A program made the translations under genes and the position numbers. This document shows, in pieces, positions 1-8,410 of a stretch of 64,000 nt of DNA. Each line of letters begins with the position of its first letter. The first letter of the stretch is position 1. The stretch covers positions 6,314,001 through 6,378,000 of the forward strand of contig JADJBV010000001.1 of assembly GCA_016703535.1 (NCBI GenBank), given 5' to 3'. The DNA comes from Deltaproteobacteria bacterium. GTDB taxonomy: Bacteria > Myxococcota > Kuafuiibacteriia > Kuafuiibacteriales > Kuafuiibacteriaceae. Below the pieces are notes generated by a model, which ran no database searches, was not told the origin of the DNA, and worked only from the letters and a program-made list of their open reading frames with translations.

Positions 1-2
1 TC

Positions 3-743
3 GTGGCCGCCTACTTGGCCTTCACCGGCGCCTGGCCCGAGCTGAAGCGGACGCTCAAGAACCCCCGGCACCTGCGCCTGTTGTTTTTGTCGGGCGTGTT
101 GATCGGCGCCAACTGGGGGATCTTCATCGCCGCGATCCAGTGGCACCGCTTGGCCGACGCGAGCCTGGGCTACTTCCTGAACCCACTCCTCAACGTGGCC
201 CTGGGGGTCTTGGTGCTGAAGGAGACCCTGCGGCCGCTCCAAAAATGGGCGGTGGCGTTGGCGTCGGTGGCGATGGGGATGATGATCTTGTTCGGCGGTG
301 GGCTGCCGCTGATCGCCCTGTTTTTGGCAGGCAGCTTCGCGATCTATGGCTTGGTGCGAAAGTCGGTGCCGGTGCCGGCGACCGTCGGGCTGATGGTCGA
401 GACCTTGTTGTTGCTGCCGATCGCCTTGGGCTACTTGGTGTGGTTGGGGCCCGAGGCTTCGGTGGTTTATGCGGCCGGCCCCCAACGTTGGTTCCTCGCG
501 GCCTTGAGTGGCCCGGTGACCGCCTTGCCCTTGGCGTGGTTCGCGATCGCCGCCCGATCTTTGCCGCTATCGACCTTGGGCCTGACTCAATACCTGGCGC
601 CGACCGGGCAGTTTTTGCTGGCGGTGTTGGCTTTTGGCGAGACCATGCCGCCCTTCAAGTGGGCCGCCTTCGCGTTGATCTGGGTGGCTTTGGGCCTATT
701 CTCTTACGACCTGCTGCGCACTCAACGGAGCGCTCAACCGTAG
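3..743 (+). CDS. rarD: RarD-type EamA transporter (5' end outside window)
   Basis: This is the C-terminal part (about 246 residues) of a drug/metabolite-superfamily permease of the RarD branch. The frame is open from the first bases, so the true start lies upstream. The fragment has seven to eight hydrophobic segments and the family's characteristic stretches: NWGIFIAAI, SLGYFLNPL and YGLVRKS. RarD proteins are inner-membrane permeases named for a chloramphenicol-sensitivity phenotype; the substrate is not certain. The gene ends in a 10-bp convergent overlap with the oxidoreductase on the other strand, so the two transcripts run into each other with no terminator visible. Confidence 0.85.
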   Translation: MAAYLAFTGAWPELKRTLKNPRHLRLLFLSGVLIGANWGIFIAAIQWHRLADASLGYFLNPLLNVALGVLVLKETLRPLQKWAVALASVAMGMMILFGGGLPLIALFLAGSFAIYGLVRKSVPVPATVGLMVETLLLLPIALGYLVWLGPEASVVYAAGPQRWFLAALSGPVTALPLAWFAIAARSLPLSTLGLTQYLAPTGQFLLAVLAFGETMPPFKWAAFALIWVALGLFSYDLLRTQRSAQP

Positions 744-1375
744 CGATCGTCGCGCCAGGGGTGGCCGGTGTCGCTGTAGCCCCGCTGCTCCCAAAAGCCC
801 GGTCGATCCCCGATCAAGATCTCGATGCGGTTGATCCACTTCGAGCCCTTCCAGGCGTAGAGCTGAGGCGTGATCATCCGGCAGGGCCCGCCGTGCTCGA
901 GGGGCAACGGGCCGCCGTCCACCTGGTGCACCAAAAGAACGTCGTCTTTGAGGGCCTCTTCCAGCGGCAGGTTGGTGCTGTAGCCGTCGTAGCCGTAACA
1001 GAGCACGTGGCTCGCGCCGTCGAGGGGGCCGGCCAAGGCGGCCAGGGTCGAAAAGCGCACCCCCTCCCACTTCAGATCCATCTTGCTCCAGGTGGTGACG
1101 CAGTGAAAATCGGAGACGTCTTCGACCTGGGGCAACGCCAAGAAGTCGGCCCAAGTTAAGGTCACCGCCTTCTCCACAGCGCCGTCGATCACCAGCTGCC
1201 AACGGGCCAAATCGATCCGCGGCAACACGCCGAGATCGAGGACCGGCCACTTTTCGGTTTCGGTTTGGCCGACGGGCAACTTGGGCATGCCGTGGCGATT
1301 GGGGGGCCCTTCACCTTGGGGGCGAGGATCGGCGAGGGCCGGCGAAGCCGCGATCTTCTCGCGGTACCGGGCCAT
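734..1375 (-). CDS. Sulfite-oxidase-like molybdopterin oxidoreductase (YuiH type)
   Basis: A 213-residue cytoplasmic-type protein of the short sulfite-oxidase-like family that binds molybdopterin without haem. The core runs from TEKWPVLDLG near residue 40 to GFWEQRGYS near the C-terminus. C92 in DFHCVTTWSK is the expected Moco-ligating cysteine, and the following SKMDLKWEGV and the GGPCRMITPQLYAWK block are typical. No Tat signal is visible, unlike YedY/MsrP. I chose the ATG at 1375 because upstream in-frame codons look non-coding and overlap the preceding gene's end. The gene lies 41 bp downstream of the choice-of-anchor lipoprotein and may be co-transcribed with it. The electron partner and substrate are unknown. 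Confidence 0.8.
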   Translation of the reverse strand: MARYREKIAASPALADPRPQGEGPPNRHGMPKLPVGQTETEKWPVLDLGVLPRIDLARWQLVIDGAVEKAVTLTWADFLALPQVEDVSDFHCVTTWSKMDLKWEGVRFSTLAALAGPLDGASHVLCYGYDGYSTNLPLEEALKDDVLLVHQVDGGPLPLEHGGPCRMITPQLYAWKGSKWINRIEILIGDRPGFWEQRGYSDTGHPWRDDRYG

Positions 1376-1416
1376 CAACTTCAAGCGAGCCGCGACGATG
1401 CGGTCGGTCGGATCGC

Positions 1417-2988
1417 TCAGAAGCAGGCCCCTTCGGAGGAGGTGGTGATGGTGTTGGACGGCACGAAGGTCCCGGTGGTGCCGTTCCACTGGATCTCGCC
1501 GGCGCGCCAGACCTGGTTGCACTGCATGTTGGACCGGGACGGCGTCGCGACCCGAGTGCCCGCGATGTAGATCTCCAGATCGGCGTCGACGGGGATCGGC
1601 AAAAACGAGCCGTAGAAGTGGACGTAGACGGTGTAGTTGCCCGCCGCCGCCGACTCCAAGTTGATGGTCTCGGGGCCGATGCCGTCGGTGTCGTCCACAT
1701 CGAGGAAGGGGTTGTCGGTGGTGACGCCGGCCGCGCCCCAATCCGGGTTGTCTTCCCGCCAGTGACAATCGGCGCCGTTGGCGTCGTAGAAGTTGCCGCC
1801 CGGTCGTACCAAGTGGAGATCCACGTCGGTGTTGTTGCGATCCCAGCGCAAGACCACGGTCATGGCGGTGGCGGTGGGGGGCGGCGGGATCACCTCGCCC
1901 ACCAAAGAGACTCGACGGGTCCCGGCGCCGCTGCCGCCGGTGTAGCTCAACACCAGATCACCTTGGATGGTCCCAGGCAGACCATCGGCCCGGAACTCGA
2001 CGGTGATGGTCACCGCTTGGCCATCGGCCAGGTCGATGGTCGAGGGCGGCGCGGGCAAGGTGAACATCGGGCTGCCGGAGGTGGTCGCAGAGATCAGCCG
2101 GGCCGGGCCGCCTTGGGCCGAACAGGTCACGTCGCGACGGCCCACTTGGCCACGCTCCACCTGACCAAACGCCACCGAAGACGGTGAACAGAGGATGTCG
2201 CCCAGAGGCCTCAGGCCAGTGCCTCTGACGCTCAACTCCAAGGGCGCGTGTTCACCGGAGGCCTCGATGACCAAGATGTCACTCAGCCCACCTTCGACCG
2301 TCGGCGCGAAGATCGCCTCCAAGGTGGCGGTGCCGTTGATGGGCACGATCACCGGCAGCGCGGTGGAGATCGCGAAGGGATCGGTGGCCGTGGCGACGGC
2401 GCCGCTGGAGCGGAGGGTCACCCGGTTCAAAGTGGCTTGGGCGGTGCCGGTGTTGCGCACCACGAAGGGGCGGCGAGCCTGGGTCGAGAGGGCAACCGAG
2501 CCGAAGTCCAAGGCCACGGGCTCCAGAGTCAGGAGCGGCACGTCCCGCTGCACTCCGAAGCCGTGGAGAGGCAGGAGGATGTCGGTGGTCCCGCTCTTGA
2601 TGACCAAGTTGCCGGTGTACTCTTGGGGTTGGGTCGGGACGAAGACGACCTCGAAGCCGATCTCGGCGCCGGGAACCAACTCGGTGCCCTCGAGACGTCC
2701 CTTGATCCCGCGCAAGGCAAAGTCAGGGGGGAGCTCCACCGCGTCGATCAACAACACCGGCGTCCCGATGTTCCGAAAGATCACCGCTTGGGAGCGGGTC
2801 ATGCCCACGGGCACCTCGCCGTAGTCCAAGGCTGAGGGCTCGAAGGCGCCGGCCACCCTGAGCCGGATCACGCCCGGATCTTCTTCGCAGGCGGTGGAGC
2901 CCGCCAAGGCGAGGATCAGGGCGAGACGGGCAGTCCAGGAGGTCGGGGACACAACTCCATGTGCGCGAAAAAACGCAGACCCGCCCAT
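1417..2988 (-). CDS. Choice-of-anchor (ASH-like) lipoprotein with YfaP-like C-terminal domain
   Basis: A 523-residue secreted lipoprotein. A hydrophobic stretch ending in AGSTAC near residue 35 is a plausible signal-peptidase-II site. After it come three immunoglobulin-like ASH/choice-of-anchor-D repeats, recognisable by LDYGEVPVG, LDFGSVALS and VAFGQVERG followed by conserved 'RNTG'-type strands. The last 150 residues are a different beta-domain with DRNNTDVDLHLVRPGG, resembling the YfaP/DUF2135 family. Two N-terminal starts are possible: the ATG at 2988, or a GTG at 2952 that would place the signal peptide at the very N-terminus. Neither has a good ribosome site. It is probably a surface or periplasmic adhesion or scaffold protein; the partner is unknown. 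Confidence 0.75.
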   Translation of the reverse strand: MGGSAFFRAHGVVSPTSWTARLALILALAGSTACEEDPGVIRLRVAGAFEPSALDYGEVPVGMTRSQAVIFRNIGTPVLLIDAVELPPDFALRGIKGRLEGTELVPGAEIGFEVVFVPTQPQEYTGNLVIKSGTTDILLPLHGFGVQRDVPLLTLEPVALDFGSVALSTQARRPFVVRNTGTAQATLNRVTLRSSGAVATATDPFAISTALPVIVPINGTATLEAIFAPTVEGGLSDILVIEASGEHAPLELSVRGTGLRPLGDILCSPSSVAFGQVERGQVGRRDVTCSAQGGPARLISATTSGSPMFTLPAPPSTIDLADGQAVTITVEFRADGLPGTIQGDLVLSYTGGSGAGTRRVSLVGEVIPPPPTATAMTVVLRWDRNNTDVDLHLVRPGGNFYDANGADCHWREDNPDWGAAGVTTDNPFLDVDDTDGIGPETINLESAAAGNYTVYVHFYGSFLPIPVDADLEIYIAGTRVATPSRSNMQCNQVWRAGEIQWNGTTGTFVPSNTITTSSEGACF

Positions 2989-3047
2989 CGGATAAAGGTC
3001 GGACGGGGCGGCTCCGCCACAGGGATCGGCCCCCTCAATCGGGGGAT

Positions 3048-3602
3048 TCAGGCGCCTTTGACGGGCTTGAGGATCGACTGCCGATAGTGGCTCAGCTCTT
3101 TGATGGACTCCCGCACATCGGCCAAGGCGGTGTGGTCGGCCGCCCCCTTGGTGTAGAGGGCCTCGCTCCCGTACCAACGTTTGGCCAACTCCTTGAGGGT
3201 CGAGACGTCGACCATCCGGTAGTGCAGGTACCCGTTTAGCACCGGGAAGTAGCGATCCAGGAAACGCCGATCCTGGTGGATGGAGTTGCCGCAGAGCACC
3301 CCTTCACCCGGGCGCAACCAACGGGCCAAGACCTCGACACACTTGCGTTCGGCCTGGAGCAGGCTGGTGTCCGACTTCCGGATCTTCTCGATCAGCCCGT
3401 TTTCAGTGTGCATCTTGCGGACGATCGGCTCCATCCGCAGGAGGGCCTCTTCGGGTTGCCAGATGGTCAACTCGACGGCCTCCAGCTCGTGCAGGTCGGC
3501 GGTGGTGATCACCAACGCGATCTGGACCGGCACACAACGCTCGGGGTCGAGGCCGGTCATCTCCATGTCGAGCCAGACCAGGTGGTCTTTGGATTCGGGC
3601 AT
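3048..3602 (-). CDS. orn: Oligoribonuclease
   Basis: This is a 184-residue DEDDh 3'-to-5' exoribonuclease that finishes RNA decay by degrading oligonucleotides of two to five nucleotides, including pGpG from cyclic-di-GMP turnover. The acidic residues of the active site are all present: D12 and E14 in WLDMEMTGLD, D111 in NSIHQDRRF, D162, and the general-base H157 in DHTALADVRES. DVSTLKELAKRWY is also family-typical. I chose the ATG at 3602 because it gives the usual N-terminus. An upstream in-frame extension of 12 residues is not conserved. TAAGGC lies seven bases before the start, and no Shine-Dalgarno is seen. Confidence 0.95.
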   Translation of the reverse strand: MPESKDHLVWLDMEMTGLDPERCVPVQIALVITTADLHELEAVELTIWQPEEALLRMEPIVRKMHTENGLIEKIRKSDTSLLQAERKCVEVLARWLRPGEGVLCGNSIHQDRRFLDRYFPVLNGYLHYRMVDVSTLKELAKRWYGSEALYTKGAADHTALADVRESIKELSHYRQSILKPVKGA

Positions 3603-3634
3603 GGGGGCGGCCTTAACACGGCCCGGCCCAGAAT

Positions 3635-4768
3635 TCACTCTCCGGTGATGGTGAACTCGACCCGGCGGTTCCGTTCTCGCCCAGCTTTGGTCCGGTTGGA
3701 GTCAATGGGCCGTTCTTCGCCGAAGCCCTGGGCCTCCAGCCGCTCTGACTCGACCCCTTGCCCCAGCAGGTACGTCTTCACGGACTCGGAGCGGGCCTGG
3801 GACAACTTCATGTTGGTCGCGTCGCTGCCCACGTTGTCGGTGTGGCCTTCGACCAAGACCCTCATGGTCGGGTTGGCGCGGATGACCTGGGCCACCTCGT
3901 TGAGGAGGCGGAAGCTGACCGACTTGATGGTGGCCTTGCCGGTATCGAAGAAGACCTTCTGCTTGATCTCGATCTTCTTGGTCTCCCGGTTGATCTCCAC
4001 CAGCTCCAACTTCTGATCCGGGCAGCCGTCCTCGTCCTCGTAGCCGTTCATGTTCTCGGGCACGAGCGGGCACTTGTCGTTGGGATCCAAGATCCCGTCA
4101 CCGTCGTTGTCCGGATCGGGGCAACCGTCTTCGTCCTCGAACTGATCTTTGTCCTCGGGCGCGTCGGGGCACTTGTCGTCCTTGTCCAAGATGCCGTCGC
4201 CGTCCCGATCCCCGTACGGGCAACCTTTGTTGTCGATCGGCCCCGGAATGTCCGGGCAACCGTCGTCGGGATCCATCACGCCGTCGCCGTCCCGATCTTC
4301 GCTCTCGGGGCAGCCGTCGTCGTCTTGATTGCCGTCTCGGTCTTCGGGCACGTCGGGGCACTTGTCGAGGGCGTCGGTGATCCCGTCGCCATCCCGATCC
4401 GGGCAACCCTTCAGCTCGGGCAAGCCGGGCACGTCGGGGCAGGCGTCCACGTCATCGAATACGCCGTCCCCGTCCCGATCGTGAACCACCGGGGGACAGG
4501 TCTTCATGGTCTCGAGCACCGAAACCAGCGACTTTCGGGCCTCGGTCCGGTGTTGATCGGCCCGGACCGCGTTGCCCTGATCCAACTCCCAACCCAAAAA
4601 CTCCAGCTGGGACTCGGCCTCGGCCAGCTCCTTGGGCGCACAACGATAGGCGCCGGCTTCCCGAGCTTGGTTGAGCTGGGACTGCATGGTCTGGAACTCG
4701 AGCTGCAGGGCCGCGCCGGTGGTGCAACCCACGGCGGTCAAGGCCAAGACCAAGGAGAGGCGACGCAT
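3635..4768 (-). CDS. OmpA-family lipoprotein with thrombospondin type 3 repeats
   Basis: A 377-residue outer-membrane lipoprotein. The signal peptide ends in ALTAVGC. A helical stretch follows, with about 75 residues rich in Glu/Ala/Gln. Next come five calcium-binding thrombospondin-type-3 repeats of the form DRDGDGxxDxxDxCPDxPE, about residues 97-245. The C-terminal OmpA peptidoglycan-binding domain carries VFFDTGKATIK, VEGHTDNVGS and the RNRRVEFTI end. The start ATG at 4768 overlaps the stop of the upstream DUF4398 gene as TGATG, so translation of the two is probably coupled. A GTG one codon upstream is also in frame. It probably anchors the outer membrane to the cell wall, with the repeat region acting as a rigid Ca-dependent spacer. 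Confidence 0.9.
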   Translation of the reverse strand: MRRLSLVLALTAVGCTTGAALQLEFQTMQSQLNQAREAGAYRCAPKELAEAESQLEFLGWELDQGNAVRADQHRTEARKSLVSVLETMKTCPPVVHDRDGDGVFDDVDACPDVPGLPELKGCPDRDGDGITDALDKCPDVPEDRDGNQDDDGCPESEDRDGDGVMDPDDGCPDIPGPIDNKGCPYGDRDGDGILDKDDKCPDAPEDKDQFEDEDGCPDPDNDGDGILDPNDKCPLVPENMNGYEDEDGCPDQKLELVEINRETKKIEIKQKVFFDTGKATIKSVSFRLLNEVAQVIRANPTMRVLVEGHTDNVGSDATNMKLSQARSESVKTYLLGQGVESERLEAQGFGEERPIDSNRTKAGRERNRRVEFTITGE

Positions 4769-5379
4769 CACGGCGCACCTCCGGTGGGAGCGTCACCTTC
4801 TGGCAACGAGTCTTCCGGCGGCGGATCGGCGGGCTCCAGGGGCTTTTTGGGGCCGGCCTTGATCGGGGTCTTGTTGGGCCCGGGGCCGGCGGGCGGCGGC
4901 ACCGGGGAGACCACCGCGCCGGTGCCTTTTCCCCGAAATCCAGGGGCTCCTTCGGCGTTGGGCTCCTCTTGGGCGTCGGGGATCGGCGGCTCCCTCATGG
5001 GCCCAGGTCGGCAGCGGGACTCGTTTTCGCCGCTGGTTCGGGTGGCCTTGAGGCTCTCCCGGGTGGCGGCCTCGGCCAGCTGTCGGGCGGCCCGGGCGCA
5101 GTCCCGGCTCTTTCGGGCGAACAAAACCGAGGTCTCGAAGTCGGCGTAGGACTGCTCTTCTCGCGCCTTGTGCAGATAGGCCTCGGCCGAGGTGTACTCG
5201 AACGGCGCCTTCTCTGGGCCCTGGGCGGTCTTGGCGGCCTCCAGCTCGGCGGCCGCGTCGACGATCATCGACGTCGACTGGACCGGTCCACAACCGAAGG
5301 TCGAGACCGCCCCCAAGAGGAGCGCTCTTACACCAACCCGCACCTTCCTGGGGGTAGCACCGCCCTGCCCTGCCGGCAA
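4768..5379 (-). CDS. DUF4398-like lipoprotein, partner of the OmpA/TSP3 protein
   Basis: A 203-residue exported protein. A hydrophobic segment ends in VSTFGC, a usable lipobox. Then comes a helical domain with AAAELEAAKTAQ and TSAEAYLHKAREEQSYADFE, the pattern of DUF4398 proteins found next to OmpA-family genes. The last 80 residues are Pro/Gly-rich and probably disordered. The start may be the ATG at 5379 or an internal GTG nearer the signal peptide. The gene is the first of a two-gene operon with the OmpA protein (TGATG overlap). It starts 31 bp from a divergent histidine-kinase gene, so the two promoters share that gap. Confidence 0.7.
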   Translation of the reverse strand: MPAGQGGATPRKVRVGVRALLLGAVSTFGCGPVQSTSMIVDAAAELEAAKTAQGPEKAPFEYTSAEAYLHKAREEQSYADFETSVLFARKSRDCARAARQLAEAATRESLKATRTSGENESRCRPGPMREPPIPDAQEEPNAEGAPGFRGKGTGAVVSPVPPPAGPGPNKTPIKAGPKKPLEPADPPPEDSLPEGDAPTGGAP

Positions 5380-5396
5380 GTTTCCCGGCCGCGTGG

Positions 5397-5402
5397 TACT
5401 TT
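5397..5402 (+). promoter_or_regulatory. -10-like element for the 5411 kinase (leaderless type)
   Basis: TACTTT lies eight bases before the ATG at 5411. No purine-rich ribosome site lies between them. This spacing would place the transcript start at or next to the start codon. No good -35 is visible. Confidence 0.45.
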
Positions 5403-5410
5403 AGGGCACC

Positions 5411-7096
5411 ATGTCGGGGGTCGACTACCCGCAGCTCCTCCGCTTCGCCCGGGAGCTCCAGCGTGCGGTCAACTTCTCTGAGATGTTGACGATCGTGCGA
5501 GAGGCGGTGGTGGCCCTGACCGGGTACCAACACTGCTGGTTGGGCATCGTGGAACCCGACCAGCGCCACGCCCGGATCATCTTCATGCCGGGCAACCAAG
5601 CCTTGGAGTGGGACAAGGCCCAGCTCATCCCGGTGGACGGCGATCCGATGATGCAGGAGATCCTCCGCGGCAACGCGACGGTAGTGGTCGAAGACGCGCG
5701 CACTGACCCCCGCACCAACAAAGAGATGGCCGCCATCCTGGACAGCCGCACCATCATCAACGCACCCCTCTCACTCCTCGACGCCCCCTTGGGTACCTTG
5801 GGGGTCGGCACCTTTGGGGACGAAGGGGTGCGGCCTCCGACCGAAGCCCAGCTCCACACCTTGATCGCGATCGCCGGGCAGACCAGCGTGGCCGCGGGCC
5901 GCCTCCAGTGGTTGGAGGAGCGGGCCACCGCCGAGCGGGAGCGCCTGGAGCTGAATCGACGTCTGGCCCAGTCGCAAAAGTTGGAGAGTCTTGGGCTCTT
6001 GGCCGGCGGGCTGGCCCACGACTTCAACAACATCCTGCAGGTGGTGTTGAGCCACGCCAACTTCATCGGCGACGGCCCTTTGTCGGAGGTGCAGCGGAGC
6101 GATCTGCAGAACCTGACGAGCGCCGCTGAACGAGGCGCGGCTTTGACCCGGCAGCTCTTGGCGATGGGCCGACGCCAACCACAGACCCTGGACACCGTCG
6201 ACCTCAACGAACGATTGCAAGGTCTCTTGCGTTTGCTCGGACGGGTGTTGCCGGCCAACCTCTCTGTCGATCTGATCGAGGGCCAACACTTGCCCACCGT
6301 ATTGGCGGACGGCGGCCAGCTGGATCAAGTTTTCCTCAACCTCTGCCTCAACGCCCGGGACGCGATGCCCGACGGCGGTCGGCTCACGCTCGAGTCGGAG
6401 TTGGTGCTGCTGAACGGAGCGTACGTGCGGGCCCACCCCTGGGCCAAGCCGGGCCGTTATGTCCTGGTCACGGTGACCGACACCGGCACCGGGATGCCGC
6501 CCGAGGTCTTGGAGCGGGTCTTCGAGCCGTTCTTCAGCACCAAACGAGATCAAGGCAACGGGTTGGGGCTGGCGGTGGCCTACGGCATCGTCCAGCAACA
6601 CCAGGGGATGATGCACGCCTACAGCGAGGTCGGCGTCGGCTCGAGCTTCAAGGTTTATCTTCCGGCCTACGAACGCGGCGCCACCACGGTGGGTCCGAAG
6701 TTGGAGAGCGCGGTGCGGGGCGGCAAAGAGAAGATCCTGGTCGCCGAAGACGATCCCCAGGTCCGGCGGGTGATCCGTCGGATCTTGGAGAACGCCGGTT
6801 ATGAGGTGCACGCGGTCAACGACGGCCAAGAGGCGGTCGAGGCCGTCCAGGCCCAGCCGAACTACGACTTGATCGTGCTCGACGCGATGATGCCCAGGCT
6901 GAGCGGGCGCCAGGCCTACGAGCAGATCAAGGCCCAGGGCACCGGGGCCCACTTCCTCTTCTCCAGCGGTTATTCGGCCGATCTTTTGCCGCCGCTCTTG
7001 TTGGCCGAGGCCGGGATCGAGGTCCTGCAGAAGCCCTACGATCCCGATCGGCTGTTGCGGGCCGTCCGTTCGGCCCTGGATCGCCACGGCCCTTGA
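5411..7096 (+). CDS. GAF-domain hybrid histidine kinase with C-terminal receiver
   Basis: A 561-residue soluble kinase. Residues 10-165 form a GAF-type sensor. A coiled coil leads to a HisKA domain with phospho-acceptor H203 in GGLAHDFNNILQ. The ATPase domain runs from about 295 to 420, with the N-box NLCLNARDAMP, the G1 motif DTGTGMP and the G2 motif GNGLGLAVAYG. The C-terminal receiver (about 440-560) has phospho-accepting D491 in LIVLDAMMP and the conserved Lys in LQKPYDP. There are no membrane segments, so it probably senses a cytoplasmic ligand or redox state. No separate output regulator is adjacent, so the downstream partner is unknown. Confidence 0.9.
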   Translation: MSGVDYPQLLRFARELQRAVNFSEMLTIVREAVVALTGYQHCWLGIVEPDQRHARIIFMPGNQALEWDKAQLIPVDGDPMMQEILRGNATVVVEDARTDPRTNKEMAAILDSRTIINAPLSLLDAPLGTLGVGTFGDEGVRPPTEAQLHTLIAIAGQTSVAAGRLQWLEERATAERERLELNRRLAQSQKLESLGLLAGGLAHDFNNILQVVLSHANFIGDGPLSEVQRSDLQNLTSAAERGAALTRQLLAMGRRQPQTLDTVDLNERLQGLLRLLGRVLPANLSVDLIEGQHLPTVLADGGQLDQVFLNLCLNARDAMPDGGRLTLESELVLLNGAYVRAHPWAKPGRYVLVTVTDTGTGMPPEVLERVFEPFFSTKRDQGNGLGLAVAYGIVQQHQGMMHAYSEVGVGSSFKVYLPAYERGATTVGPKLESAVRGGKEKILVAEDDPQVRRVIRRILENAGYEVHAVNDGQEAVEAVQAQPNYDLIVLDAMMPRLSGRQAYEQIKAQGTGAHFLFSSGYSADLLPPLLLAEAGIEVLQKPYDPDRLLRAVRSALDRHGP

Positions 7097-7208
7097 AGAT
7101 CGGTCACGAGTCCGTACCCCTGCTTTTGCCCCCGTTACGAGGGGCGCCGGTGACGTCCCATCCGCGAGTGGATCCGGGCGCGGTACGTGATCTGCAGCAA
7201 TTTTGGGC

Positions 7209-7673
7209 ATGCGGGTCAGCCAACTGAGCCACCCGACGGTGGTCACCATTTCGGCCGAGGCGTCCGTCCTGGACGCCGCCAAGTTGATGCGGGAGCGCCA
7301 CGTCGGCGACGTGGTGGTGTTGGAGCCGCACCGGCGGGTCCCGCGCGGGATCCTGACCGATCGAGACCTGGTGGTGGGCCTGTTGGCCCAAGGCGTCGAG
7401 GCCCTGTCGGCGATCAAGGTGGGGGACGTGGTCGGCCGCGAGTTGGTCACGGTGTACGGCGAAGAAGACGCCCTGGAGTGCGCTCGCAAGATGGCGATCC
7501 ACGGCGTGCGGCGGATGCCGGTATTGAATATAACGGGAGATCTGATCGGGATCATCGCCTACGACGATCTGGTGGCGTGGTTGACCCGCACCCTGTCGGA
7601 GTTGACCCTCCTCTTCGGGCGTCAACCCGCGAGGGAGAGTGAACGGCGGCCTGGCTCTTCGGGGCCGACGTAG
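7209..7673 (+). CDS. CBS-domain pair protein
   Basis: A protein of about 154 residues made of two CBS motifs, which in tandem form a Bateman module that binds adenosyl ligands. The first spans about residues 1-60 (VVTISAEASVLDAAKLM, then RGILTDRDLV). The second spans 70-130 (LVTVYGEEDALECARKM, then GIIAYDDLVAWL). Nothing catalytic is fused, so it is likely a ligand-responsive regulator of another protein. I chose the ATG at 7209; a TTG two codons upstream is also in frame. The gene follows the hybrid kinase after 112 bp and converges with the membrane protein at 7680. Confidence 0.85.
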   Translation: MRVSQLSHPTVVTISAEASVLDAAKLMRERHVGDVVVLEPHRRVPRGILTDRDLVVGLLAQGVEALSAIKVGDVVGRELVTVYGEEDALECARKMAIHGVRRMPVLNITGDLIGIIAYDDLVAWLTRTLSELTLLFGRQPARESERRPGSSGPT

Positions 7674-7679
7674 CCCGGT

Positions 7680-8288
7680 TCAGCCGAAGGGACGCAGCGG
7701 GTTGGTGGCAGGGCCGCTGGTCGACGCCGGCAACGCCTCGGCCGCTTCCATGTGGCGACGCAGGTGCATCAAGGTGAAGACCAACACCGCCACCGTGGCG
7801 CCGGTGATCGCCAGGAGCGGCAAAAACAGGGACGAACGGACCAAGGTCAACGCGACCTCGCTGGTGTGGAAGGCCTCGTAATAAGCGACCCGTCCCAGGC
7901 GCGCGGCGCCGCCGATCAACACGATGCCCAACAAGAGGACCCAGGTCAGGAGCACCAACCGTCGATCCCGGGGCCGGGAGCGCAACAACAACAGCCGGGT
8001 CACCAAAAAGCCGATCGGTGGACCACCCAGGTAGAGGAAGACCAACAGCGGGACCACCAAATACCAACCCAGGTGGGCCGGGTTGGCGAAGTACATCAGG
8101 CTCCAGTCCGGGAAGAGCAGGTACAGCGCCAAACCCGCCGGCGTCAGCACCAAGGTCCCGAAGAGCCCGGCGATGGCCAGATAGCGGCTGCGGAAGGGGT
8201 CCAGCTCCCGGACGGTGGCCCGGCGGGCGGTGACCGCGATGGCGGCACCGGCGCCCAAACCAAAGAGGGTTGCGAGGGGAATCGACAA
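7680..8288 (-). CDS. Hypothetical multi-pass membrane protein
   Basis: A protein of about 202 residues with five to six hydrophobic helices and no family I recognise. One helix begins LFGLGAGAAIAVTAR at the N-terminus. Two loops carry FPDWSLMYFANPAHLGWY and RVAYYEAFHTSEVAL, and a final helix is followed by LMHLRRHMEAAE. The open frame extends to 8411, but the extra 41 residues look non-coding and would overlap the divergent gene, so I prefer the TTG at 8288. No ribosome site supports either start. The conserved-looking aromatic loop suggests a real family rather than random hydrophobicity. Confidence 0.55.
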   Translation of the reverse strand: MSIPLATLFGLGAGAAIAVTARRATVRELDPFRSRYLAIAGLFGTLVLTPAGLALYLLFPDWSLMYFANPAHLGWYLVVPLLVFLYLGGPPIGFLVTRLLLLRSRPRDRRLVLLTWVLLLGIVLIGGAARLGRVAYYEAFHTSEVALTLVRSSLFLPLLAITGATVAVLVFTLMHLRRHMEAAEALPASTSGPATNPLRPFG

Positions 8289-8394
8289 GGCTCGTGGATC
8301 CGTTAGTGGACCCGTGCGCCCCAGGCAAGCCCCACTTCGTCCGGTCCTAGGCCCGGGGACGCCGACTCTGACTGGCGCCTCGGGCGAGGCCAGG

Positions 8395-8400
8395 TAAGCT
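8395..8400 (+). promoter_or_regulatory. -10-like element for the DUF1460 gene
   Basis: TAAGCT ends ten bases before the ATG at 8411, with no Shine-Dalgarno between. A weak -35 match, CTGGCG, lies at 8372-8377 with a 17-bp spacer. Confidence 0.4.
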
Positions 8401-8410
8401 CGCCCAGCCA